Below, piece after piece: positions 52,379 through 62,400 of a stretch of 64,000 bases of DNA. The position numbers and the translations under genes are program-made. The stretch is from Alphaproteobacteria bacterium (lineage in GTDB: Bacteria; Pseudomonadota; Alphaproteobacteria; SMXS01). The stretch covers positions 62,001 through 126,000 of the forward strand of contig JANQQJ010000041.1 in NCBI GenBank assembly GCA_028284945.1, in the 5' to 3' direction. The notes under the pieces were generated by a model. It did not search any database, had not been told where the DNA came from, and saw only the letters and a program-made list of their open reading frames with translations. Each line of letters begins with the position of its first letter. Within the stretch, counting starts at the first letter, position 1.

Positions 52379-53599
52379 CTAGTCACAGTCATCAAATGGG
52401 TCAAGGAGACGGACGGCGAAGCCTTCGGCTGACAGCGCATCGACAATCCGGTGGATATGGCGATGATCACGGCCCTCCAGCGCGAGCTCCAGATCGGCTT
52501 CCTTGACCTGGGTTTCGGAAAACAACCGATTGTGCTGCACCTCCAGAATGTTCCCCCCGGCTTCGCCAATACAGACAGCGACTTGCGCCAAGGCGCCTGG
52601 CCTGTCCGGAATGGTCAGCCGCAACTGCGCGATCTGCCCCTGATTAACCAGGTCGCGCATCAGGACCGCAGCGAGCAATCGCGTGTCGATGTTTCCGCCC
52701 GATAGCACAATACCGACCTTGCGGCCCTTGAACCGGTCAGGCTCCGCGAGAATGGCGGCAAGCCCAACGGCCCCCGCCCCCTCGACCACGGTCTTTTCGA
52801 TGGCGATCAGAAGACTGATGGCCCGCTCGATCTGCGCCTCGGTAACGATCTGTAAATCGTCAACCTTGTCGCGAATGATCTGGAGCGTCAGCGCCCCAGG
52901 CCTTTTGACGGCAATCCCCTCTGCAATGGTCGCGCCACCAGCTAGCGCATCTTCGCCGGAAAGCGCTGCCGTGACACAGGGATAGCGCGCGGCCTCAACG
53001 CCAATCACTTGAATGCCCGGATTGAGTGCCTTGGCAGCCACGCCAATCCCGCTGATCAACCCGCCGCCGCCGACTGGAACGAGTACCGCATCCAAGGCCG
53101 GCACCTCGGCCAGCATTTCCAGCCCGATGGTGCCCTGCCCGGCAATGATCGCCGGATCGTCATAGGGATGGATAAAGGTCAGGTTCTTTTCGGTTGAAAG
53201 CGCGGCTGCCTTATCGGCGGCTTCGGTCAAGCTTTCGCCCTCTAGGACGACCGTGGCTCCAAACGCCTCTGTATTGCGGACCTTCACATAGGGTGTATCG
53301 CGGGGCATGACGATGGTGGCTTCGATGCCTAGCATTCCAGCGTGACGAGCGACCGCCTGAGCATGATTACCTGCCGACATGGCGATCACCCCGGCACCTC
53401 GTTCGGCCTCACTAAGTCGCTGCAATTTGTTGAGGGCGCCGCGTTCTTTGAACGATGCGGTGAACTGCAAGTTCTCGAACTTCAGGTAGATTTCCGCCCC
53501 CGTGACCTGTGACAGCGTGACAGACCGCAGGAGCGGCGTGGGCGCCAGCGCGTCCTTAATCGCATCAGCGGCTGCCTGGATATCTGATAGACTCACCAT
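52379..53599 (-). CDS. Threonine dehydratase with ACT domain
   Basis: This 406-residue PLP enzyme has K51 in [14 protein letters not shown], the phosphate loop [11 protein letters not shown] and [15 protein letters not shown]-terminal ACT domain follows ([31 protein letters not shown]). It deaminates threonine to 2-oxobutanoate. A single ACT-like domain fits the short, catabolic or YbeY-like type rather than two-ACT IlvA; the symbol is therefore not assigned. First gene of the minus-strand run ending with the amidase. Confidence 0.92.
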   Translation of the reverse strand: MVSLSDIQAAADAIKDALAPTPLLRSVTLSQVTGAEIYLKFENLQFTASFKERGALNKLQRLSEAERGAGVIAMSAGNHAQAVARHAGMLGIEATIVMPRDTPYVKVRNTEAFGATVVLEGESLTEAADKAAALSTEKNLTFIHPYDDPAIIAGQGTIGLEMLAEVPALDAVLVPVGGGGLISGIGVAAKALNPGIQVIGVEAARYPCVTAALSGEDALAGGATIAEGIAVKRPGALTLQIIRDKVDDLQIVTEAQIERAISLLIAIEKTVVEGAGAVGLAAILAEPDRFKGRKVGIVLSGGNIDTRLLAAVLMRDLVNQGQIAQLRLTIPDRPGALAQVAVCIGEAGGNILEVQHNRLFSETQVKEADLELALEGRDHRHIHRIVDALSAEGFAVRLLDPFDDCD

Positions 53600-53676
53600 C
53601 GAATCACCTGAGGCTCATTGGTCATGAGAGTGTCACATGGCGGGCTTCAGCGCGAGAACACCAGGGGACAGAAAAA

Positions 53677-54915
53677 ATGGATTTTGAGTTTTCAGACCGC
53701 GTGATGGAGCTGCGGCAGCAGGTCCGTGACTTTATCGAAGAGCACGTACAGCCAGCAGAGAAGGTCTATGCCGAGCAGGTGGAAGAAGGCGGCCGCTGGA
53801 CAGTGCCGCCGGTTATGGAGGAACTGAAGGCCAAGGCGAAGTCTGCCGGGCTTTGGAATATGTTCCTGCCGGATTCAAAAGGCGGTTTTGGCCTGTCGAA
53901 CCTGGACTATGCACCGATTGCCGAGGAATTGGGTCGGTCTTCACTGGCATCTGAAGCGTTCAATTGTTCAGCACCGGATACCGGCAATATGGAGATCCTG
54001 GAACGCTTCGGGTCCGACGAAATCAAAGCGAAATGGTTGCAGCCGCTGTTGGATGGGGAAATCCGTTCGGCCTTTGCGATGACCGAACCGCTGGTCGCGA
54101 GTTCCGATGCCACCAACATTGAATCCAATATTGCGCGCGACGGCGATGAATACGTGATCAACGGCCGCAAATGGTGGACATCCGGCATTATGGACCCGCG
54201 TTGTGAAGTGTTGATCTTCATGGGCAAGACCGACAAGTCAGCGCCCATCCATCAGCAGCAATCGATGATTGTCGTGCCGCGGGACACACCGGGCATTACC
54301 GTGCTGCGGTCTCTACCGGTATTCGGCTATGACGATGCGCCCCATGGCCATGGCGAGGTCCTGTTCGAGGATGTACGCGTGCCCACCAGCAATATTCTGC
54401 TGGGCGAAGGCCGTGGCTTTGAAATTGCACAGGCGCGGTTGGGGCCGGGCCGGATTCACCACTGCATGCGGTCGATCGGATCTGCAGAACGCGCCATCGA
54501 ACTGATGTGCGCCCGGGCCGATAGCCGTGAGGCATTTGGCCAGAAACTCTCCGAACAGGGCGTGGTCATGGAGCAGATCGCCAATAGCCGCATCGAAGTC
54601 GAACAGGCCCGCCTGTCCGTGCTGAAAGCCGCCTGGATGATGGACAAATACGGCAACAAGATCGCCCGCAGCGAGATCGCCCAGATCAAGGTATCCGTGC
54701 CCAATATGGCAATGAAGATCCTGGATCGTGCAATCCAGATTCATGGCGGCGGCGGCGTATCGGCCGATTTCCCGCTGGCCCGTGCCTATGCCAGCCAGCG
54801 CACATTGCGGCTGGCCGATGGCCCAGATGAAGTACATCGCCGAACGATCGCGCGGCTTGAACTTAAGAAACAGCGTGAGCTAAGAGATCGGCAGCATAAT
54901 CTGGCCGCCCAGTAA
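53677..54915 (+). CDS. Acyl-CoA dehydrogenase
   Basis: This 412-residue flavoenzyme has the FAD region [38 protein letters not shown] and the helical domain with [18 protein letters not shown]. The C-terminal [35 protein letters not shown] contains the motif that binds the adenosine moiety. The N-terminal part is standard. It oxidises acyl-CoA thioesters with ETF as acceptor; the length suits the ACAD10/11-type prokaryotic subgroup. Divergent from the threonine dehydratase. Confidence 0.95.
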   Translation: MDFEFSDRVMELRQQVRDFIEEHVQPAEKVYAEQVEEGGRWTVPPVMEELKAKAKSAGLWNMFLPDSKGGFGLSNLDYAPIAEELGRSSLASEAFNCSAPDTGNMEILERFGSDEIKAKWLQPLLDGEIRSAFAMTEPLVASSDATNIESNIARDGDEYVINGRKWWTSGIMDPRCEVLIFMGKTDKSAPIHQQQSMIVVPRDTPGITVLRSLPVFGYDDAPHGHGEVLFEDVRVPTSNILLGEGRGFEIAQARLGPGRIHHCMRSIGSAERAIELMCARADSREAFGQKLSEQGVVMEQIANSRIEVEQARLSVLKAAWMMDKYGNKIARSEIAQIKVSVPNMAMKILDRAIQIHGGGGVSADFPLARAYASQRTLRLADGPDEVHRRTIARLELKKQRELRDRQHNLAAQ

Positions 54916-54936
54916 CACAGGCGGTTGCATTTCTCC

Positions 54937-54970
54937 AAGGGGGCGTGGTCCGGCGGGCTGCGCCCTTTTG
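54937..54970 (+). terminator. Candidate terminator after acyl-CoA dehydrogenase
   Basis: AAGGGGGCG (54937-54945) pairs with CGCCCTTTT (54961-54969) with two G-T wobbles, and a T-run follows within the stem end. Confidence 0.6.
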
Positions 54971-55044
54971 TCTTGGGTGAACGCCTGGACATCTGCGCCG
55001 CCGTCGGCATCGTAGACAAGGAGATTGTTGAACGGAGGTGACCC

Positions 55045-55815
55045 ATCGCCGCCATCCTGGGGACGAACGCACTGATTTTGTGGCTGCTGGTTACAGCGCT
55101 CTGGCTGTTGAGCCTGAAGCTGAAAACCGTCAGCTTCGTGGATAGCTTCTGGGGCGTTGGTTTCGGTGTGCTGGCCTGGGCATCGCTTGCTCAGACCGGC
55201 GCGACGACCATGGGTCTGATCGTCGCGGGTCTCACGACCCTTTGGTCACTGCGTTTGGGCACTCATCTGCTGAGACGTTTCTTGGATGAAGGCGAGGACG
55301 CCCGCTATGCCGCCATGCGCGACAAGGCGGGCCCGAGCTGGCCCCTGCGGAGCTACGTCGTGGTTTTCCTGTTACAGGGGACCCTGATGTGGATGGTAGC
55401 CCTACCCGTCCAGGTGACAATCGCAGCACCGCCCGAGGCCTGGCCCGATGCCCTGACCGTGGGCGGCATCTTGGTGTTCCTTTTCGGATTTGTCTTCGAA
55501 GCCATCGCCGACCAGCAGCTAAACAGCTTTCGCCGCCGGAATACGGACCCGGACGCGATCATGGACAAAGGGCTCTGGTGCTGGTCCAGACACCCAAACT
55601 ATTTCGGCAATGCCTGTTTGTGGTGGGGCCTGTTCCTGATTGCAGCATCAGCGGGTCATTACTGGACCATCATCGGGCCCTTGATCATGACGTTCCTATT
55701 GCTGCGGGTTTCGGGCGTAACCCTCCTAGAGGCCCATATGGAGGCAACCCGTCCCGCCTATGCCGCCTATAAGAACAGGACCAGTCCCTTCCTGCCGTTG
55801 CCCCCGAAATCCTGA
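55045..55815 (+). CDS. DUF1295/steroid-5-alpha-reductase-like membrane protein, probable ATC start
   Basis: The 256-residue membrane protein has six or seven hydrophobic segments and the DUF1295 tail GLWCWSRHPNYFGNACLWWGLFLIA...HMEATRPAYAAYKNRTSPFLP. GGAGG (55034-55038) is followed after 6 bases by ATC 55045, which opens IAAILGTNALILWLLVTALWLLSLKLKTVSFVDSFWG, a complete first helix. No ATG, GTG or TTG lies between the in-frame stop and there. A TTG at 55078 has no Shine-Dalgarno and would cut the helix. Relatives use NADPH to reduce sterol-like or lipid double bonds. Function unknown. Confidence 0.8.
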   Translation: MAAILGTNALILWLLVTALWLLSLKLKTVSFVDSFWGVGFGVLAWASLAQTGATTMGLIVAGLTTLWSLRLGTHLLRRFLDEGEDARYAAMRDKAGPSWPLRSYVVVFLLQGTLMWMVALPVQVTIAAPPEAWPDALTVGGILVFLFGFVFEAIADQQLNSFRRRNTDPDAIMDKGLWCWSRHPNYFGNACLWWGLFLIAASAGHYWTIIGPLIMTFLLLRVSGVTLLEAHMEATRPAYAAYKNRTSPFLPLPPKS

Positions 55816-55839
55816 CGATTAGGCACCAGGGCAACGTCC

Positions 55840-56307
55840 TTATCGATACTGGGCGGCTGTTATGAATTCTCCAAAAGCCTCGCACCAGATCACAACGGTT
55901 GTGTAGGCGCCGACATCAATACCTGCTGGCACATCCAGAATGAACCCATCAAAGGTCGCTACATTCCCGACCTGAACAGCGGACGACTTGACGGCATTAA
56001 ACCCGGCTTCGTCTTCGACAAATTCACCCGTGAGATAGAGCCTGTAGTCAGGTCCCGGCGCGAGGCGTCCTTCGTGGACAATCTGAGACGCACTGACACT
56101 GACTGCCCCTTCGCCCCAATGGAGAAAGTCACTGCCGTTGAGGTCACGGGTGAATTCGCCCTTAAAGAGCGCGGCCTCGGCGGACGCAGCAAGAACCTCG
56201 CGGTCCGGGGCGTCAGGCGCGGTCAGAATGGGCAACAGATAAACCCCTAGGGCAAACCCCAGCCCGAGCACCGCCGCATGGGTACCCACCAGAATTAGAT
56301 TTCGCAT
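55840..56307 (-). CDS. DM13-domain protein
   Basis: This 155-residue protein has a signal or anchor segment (ILVGTHAAVLGLGFALGVYLLPILTAP) and a DM13 domain (FKGEFTRDLNGSDFLHWGEGAVSVSASQIVHEGRLAPGPDYRLYLTGEFVEDE...IDVGAYTTVVIWCEAFGEFITAAQYR) with a single conserved Cys near the end. DM13 is thought to be a redox or adhesion-linked beta domain. It lies just below the terminator of the large autotransporter on the same strand. Confidence 0.88.
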   Translation of the reverse strand: MRNLILVGTHAAVLGLGFALGVYLLPILTAPDAPDREVLAASAEAALFKGEFTRDLNGSDFLHWGEGAVSVSASQIVHEGRLAPGPDYRLYLTGEFVEDEAGFNAVKSSAVQVGNVATFDGFILDVPAGIDVGAYTTVVIWCEAFGEFITAAQYR

Positions 56308-56361
56308 TCCTCTTTTCCTTTTCCCGCGCTCTCAGCACCTTATTCGATAATCCTTGCTTCC

Positions 56362-56391
56362 ATAAGAAAAGGGCGCCCGCTGGGCGCCCTT
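56362..56391 (-). terminator. Rho-independent terminator after autotransporter
   Basis: Read on the minus strand, AAGGGCGCCC, a 3-nt loop and GGGCGCCC are followed by TTTTCTTAT. It is 40 bp past the autotransporter stop. Confidence 0.9.
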
Positions 56392-56430
56392 CCCTTAAGT
56401 CCCGCCCCAAAGGGGACGATGTCCTTATCG

Positions 56431-59400
56431 TTAGAAGTGGAGGCGAAGGCCGCCCGTGACCGAGTGCTCTTCGTAACCACCGCCGAACTCACCCTCGTAG
56501 TCGAGGAAGAGCGAGATCATTTCGCTGACGGAGGCGTTCACACCAACACCGAACAGGCCAGTGGTCTCGCGCGCAACCTCACCGAAGACGGTGAAGGAGC
56601 TGTTCGGGACGCCTTCGATGCGGCCGGTGATGGCCCGCAGGTCGTCTTCGAACTCATGCGCGATACCAGCGCGGAGGTAAGGCGTCCAGTGACCGCCATT
56701 GCCGGTCTTGAACGTCTTGGACACCCGCAACTGTGCGGTGACACGGAACGACTTGGCCGACTGTTCGTCGATCAGCAGGTTGAGGTTACCCGCACCAGTC
56801 TCGGCAAAGGCATCCTGCTCAACCTCGACCCAAGCCAGCCCGATTTCCGGGGTCAGCTTGATGCCGTTTTCACCGATGTCGAAGCTGTAGCCGGCTTTAC
56901 CGCTGATGTAAGCGAAGTCGCCGTCGTAGTCGGCCAAGGCCAGAGCATCGAAGCTACCGAACTGGCTACCGAACGAGATATCACGTTCACTGGTGAGATC
57001 CAGATCCCCAATACCACCCTGAATGTAGGCAAACAGGTCTTCAGTGAAGTAGCTGAGGTAGCCGCCGATGTTCCACTGGTCGATATCGCCTTCACCCGTG
57101 CGGCCATCAAAGTCGATGTCGGTGTTACCGAAGCCGCCCATGATGCCAATCAGCAGGGTGTTGTCGATGATCTCGTAGTCGAACCCGATGAAGCCGGAGA
57201 CCGTGTCGAAGTCATAGTTCAAGAACCCATCGTTCTCACTGACATCGACCGTGTCGAACTGACCGGCCACCCACACGGCCGCACGGTTATCGTCGCCACT
57301 GGCACCCGAGGTGGAGTTGTCAGTCACATTCATGACAACCCGCGAGGATGACGGTGCGGCACCGAACTGTGCTTCCAGCGTCCGCAGATAGACCTGACGG
57401 TCGTTCTGCATGGCAGCGTTGATCGCAGCTTCATTGAAGGCGTTGAACCATTCTGGGTTAATGCCCTCCAGGCCAGCAGCAATATTGTCGGCTTTGCCCA
57501 GGTAGGCGATCTGCTCATGGAGGCTATCCGTGTTCAGACCATACTGGGTAAAGCTGTCAATATAGGCACCGACCAGGTTCTGGTTCTGCGTGTTGCCCTT
57601 GTCGGCAAAGCTCGGGATCGAGATGATCCGGACCGTTTGCGGCAAGTACAGCAGCGCAGCCTTGAACACCTGAACGCGGACTTCCTCGTTCACATCCGGC
57701 GTCGACGGATCGTCATACTGAAGGACGATCGCACCGTCGTTCGGACCACCATCGAAGCCGAGGTCGGAGAACGTGCCGTTCACCGCGCCATCCGGCGTTT
57801 TGATGATGTCGTAAACGAGACCCATGTCGCTGTAGTCGGCCGTTGTGATCCGGTTGCCGTTCTCATCGACATCGGGAATACCGTCCGGTGTCGTGAAGGC
57901 CGGGTTCTCGGTCTCACAGTTCGGCGTACCATCAGGCGCATCGTCACAGCCCGTACCGCCGGTCGGAATGGTCGGCTCCGAACCGTTGGTCGTGACGTCA
58001 ACGAACTTGCCGTCAAGGACGATGTTCAGGCGGCCCGCCAGATTGGCGTTGCCATCTTCGACCGGCGTGATGACCTGAGCAACCGTGTCAGGAATGCCAT
58101 CCTGGCCAGGCTGGTTCGGTTCCATCGTGTCAGCGAAGATCAGGTCCTGCAGCACGTTGCCCGTACCCATGTCGAAGTCCGGAATACCATCACCCTGCGT
58201 ATCGTCGGTGATGTTACCCATTTCGTCCTGGGTCACGTTGTCGACGGTGTTGAAGTCATCAAGACCATCCGGCGCCGCCTCATTTTCAGGCGTGAACGGA
58301 TCATCCTGGATGATTTCACCAGTCATCGGATCCTGAGCAACCAGATCAACGGTTTCGAAGTCATTGATACCGTCAGGAGCGCTCTCATCGACGTCCGGCG
58401 TATTCGGATCGTCATTGAGGAACGCGCCGGTGTCCGGATCTTGAGCGCCGGTGTCGACGGGGCCGACCGTGAACAGGTCCTGCTTCTCGTCAACAATGGC
58501 TTTCTCTGCACCGGAGGCCACAACAACCAGCATATCGCTATCACCAATCATCGTACCGGCCGAGGAGATGTCGCTCAGGTCGGCCGTGAACTGGCTGCCC
58601 CAGCTCTTGACCACTTCGCGACCCTGGATCTCGGTTTCGATGCTTGTGGTAGCAAGCTCGCCTTCAATGACGTCACGACGGACATCGCCGGTGTCGGGAT
58701 CGAAGTCGTCAATGCCATCGGGTTCGAAGGCAGTGATCTCTCCGGTCATTTCGTCCTGGGTCAATGTGTCGATCGTCAGGAAGTCAGGAATGCCATCGCC
58801 AGTTTCACCGTCGGTGATATCACCCGTCGTCAGATCCTGCGTCACTTCGTCAACCGTGGCAAAGTCCTGAATACCATCCGGGCCGGCGCCAGTATCAGAA
58901 CCGTCCATCGGGTCCTGGCTAATGGCGTCAACCGGAACCACTTCACCGACAACATAGGTCGTGTAGTCAGTGACCGGGTCGGAGAAGTTGACGTTACCGA
59001 CAACAGTCAACGTACCGATCTTCGTGGTTTCATCACCCGGATTGATAGTGCCGTACTTCGGCGTATCAGACGGGAGATCGAACGGCATATCCATTGCGAT
59101 TTCTTCGCGGATGAAGTTCTCGGGAGCCACAAAGCCCTCAAGACGATCCGCAGCAATCGCGTTGCCGAGCGGATCAGCCGGCTGATCAACCAACGTGGTT
59201 TCGAAGGTCAGGTTCTGGAGAACGTTACCCGTTGCACCGTCGAAGTCGTCAACACCATCGGGTACGAAGGCGGTAATCACGCCTGCACCGTTCTGAGTGA
59301 CATTGTCGACCGTGGTGAAGTCAGGCAGACCGTCCGGGGCGCTTTCGTCCACGTCTGGCGTACCTGCATCATCGGGAATGTCCGCACCGGTAACCGGATC

Positions 59401-62400
59401 CTGCGCCTTGTTATCAACGGTCATGAAATCGTTGATACCGTCAGGTGCGCTTTCGTCCACGTCCGGCGTGTCCGGATCATCAGCCAAGAAAGACCCCGTG
59501 TCCGGATCCTGAGCGCCCGTGTCGACCGGAAGCGGATCAATGCTCGCAACCAGCTGACCGCGGATCATGATCGGTGAGACACGGCCGGTGACGTTAACAC
59601 CACCATTACCGCCCCGAACGCTGGGATCGGTAATAACCGTGCCGTGACCACCAAGGGTACCGCCACCAAGAACCTCAACCACCGGTGAGCTCAGCTCAGC
59701 CTGCGACTGCGGTTCGATCACGAACAGCGGCTCTTCGGTCGTCGGATCGAGATCCTGGTTACCATCACCATCGGCATCAAGCGGCACCAGCAGTGAGCCA
59801 CCGACATTCAGACGGCCATAGTGGATCTCTGTTGCCACGGTCTCCGTGATGAAGTTCGCCGGATCATTCAGCTCGTCATCGTCAAAGATGCCGTCACCAT
59901 TACGGTCAATCGGCATCGGCATGTCGATGGGAGCGCCGTCGATCGTCACGTTGCCGTTCAGATCCCACGTACCCGGGCCAACTTTGTAGAGCAGTTCGGC
60001 TTCGGTGAGCGTGCCGCCATAGACGCCACGGTCTTCACCAGTGCCTTCACCGTACAGAACCAGCGTGTCGATACCGACATCCGTCTGCTGCTCAACCTGA
60101 ACGATTTCCATCGCCGTGCCACCTTCGGACTCGTCGACTTCCGTTTCCGGATCGTCTACGACCATCACGATGGTCGGAACCATGGTCAGTTCAAGGTCTT
60201 GGCCAAGGTCGGCATTGCCGTCATTGACTGCATCGGTGTTCGGATCATCGAAGATGGAACCCGTACCCAGCGCCAGGATATCGTCACCGCCGTCGGTGTA
60301 GATGTCACCAAGGATGATGCCACCCGGGCTGTCGGTGACTTCACCGTCGTACTCACCTTCTGCTGTCCCGGTCTGGCTACCGCCATCCGGTACTGCTGGA
60401 AGGTCACCATCAGTGAAGCCCGTCAGGGTCTGAGCAGCGTTTCCGCCGAGCAGATTACCCGTGGACGGTGTGTTAACGATGATTTCAGAACCTTCGCCGC
60501 CCAGCACCGCAAACCGGTTGGTCTGCTGAACATTGACCATGCGCTCAATGGCAACATTGTCGACGACGTCGAAGTCGTTCATGCCATCGGGCACTTCGGC
60601 TGTAACGTTGCCGAGGTCATCCTGAGTAACCAGGTCAACCGGGACATCACCGAAGGCATCCGCGCCATCAATCAGACCGGCGTTGATGACAACCAGAATG
60701 TCGCCGTCAACCGACCCGACATTAGCAGGCTGCTGCTGATCATCATCACCTTCGGTACCTTCGGATTCGCCGTCCTGGCTGCCAAAGGCATTGATGGCCG
60801 CCACGGCCCCTTCAGGGAAGCCGATGGAGATGCCGGTGTCACCCTGCGTTTCCTCGTCCATGTCGTCGTCATCATCCATGGCAGGTGCCGGGGCCGGGAA
60901 TTCGCCGGTGCCGGTTACGCGGATAACGCCGTTGCCGAAGTTAACGATCAAGTTCTCCTTGTTCGTCTCTCCACCAACATAGATGCCAGCGTCTTCACCG
61001 GTGATCAGCGCGTCATTGGCGACAACATTATCGGTGCCGTTGATGGCGATACCGACATGCGTGCCCTGGATCAATCCGACTTCGCCGCCGCTGGCAATGA
61101 AGTTGTCATTGTCAACGGAGATACCGATTGAGCCTTCACCACCGGTACTGACGATCCGACCGTTGGCGTTGATGATGTCGTTGCTATCCCCGGCAAGAAT
61201 ACCGAACACACCGCCTTCAATCCAACCGCCCATATTGTTGACGTCGTTGAAGTCGAGCATGTCGATACCCGCTGAGTCATCATCCGGGTTCGGACCCGTG
61301 AAGCCCACACCACCCAGGATCGTGCCCGAGTTGTTGACGGTGCTGTTGTTGTCCAACTCGATGCCATCATCACGGTCGCCCTCAATTGTGCTGCCCGCGG
61401 TGTTGTAGATCGTGGTGGAGTTGGCGGCGGAGTCGATGCCGTCTTCTTCACCCCGGATGACACCGCCCAAAGCAACGCCGGCGTCGTCATCAAGCACATT
61501 GATCACGGGAGCGCCGAACTCATCAAACGTGAGCGTCCGGACCGGAACGTCGGTATCCGCGTTGATACCGTTCCAGATGGTGTTGCCTGTCGACGAGCTA
61601 TCAATGTGGACCCCGTCGCAATCCCGGCCATCGGCCTGGCACTGCAGCGAGCCACCAATGATCGACGATGTGCTGGCATTCAGGATCAGGTTGAAATTCG
61701 ACCCATCAACGATCAACACACCGTTGTCTTCGCCACGGACCGTGCCGCGGTTGAACAGGGTGTTGCTGTCGGCATTGTCATCGAATTCGACACCGTCGTC
61801 GTCACGCCCCTCGATTACACCTTCGATGGCATTGATAATCACATTGTTCGAAGAACCGCCGCTACTACCATTGACTTCGATGCCGTCTTCAGCACCGGAA
61901 ATCAGCCCGATGTTGATGACGTTATTGTTATCGGAGTTACCGGTACCGTCATCGTCACCGTCACCGATCGAAACACCGTCGGAGCCGGTTCCACGACCGC
62001 TCTGGATGTCCTGAGTAAGGTTCTCATCGAGCACCTCATTACCCATACCATCGTCCATGGTCGTGAAGTCCTGGACACCATCGCCAGTCGCCGCCGTCTG
62101 GGTACCGAAGGTCGGCCCCGGGGTCAGGTCCTGACTGATGTTGTCCTGTGCAATGGTGTTCTCTTGCGCACCTTCGCTGCGGATTACACCGGTTGCAGTG
62201 TTGAGCAGGAAGTTACCCGAACCGTCAATATCAACACCATCGTCGGCATTGTTGGGATCAGTGGTTCCATCGTCGGAGCTGATGTCGGCATAGTTGATCA
62301 CAACATTATCGTTGCCATCGATTTCAACGCCTTCATCACCGCCCTGGATGGACGAGCGTGAGCTACCAACAACGTTGTTAACCAACACGTTGTTAACGCC

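Noticed and set aside
57517-59577. 686-codon open frame on the plus strand inside the autotransporter
   Set aside because: It is the antisense of the Asp-rich repeats, whose GC codon pattern keeps the other frame open; there is no Shine-Dalgarno or recognisable domain. The same holds for the plus-strand frame at 59821-61131.
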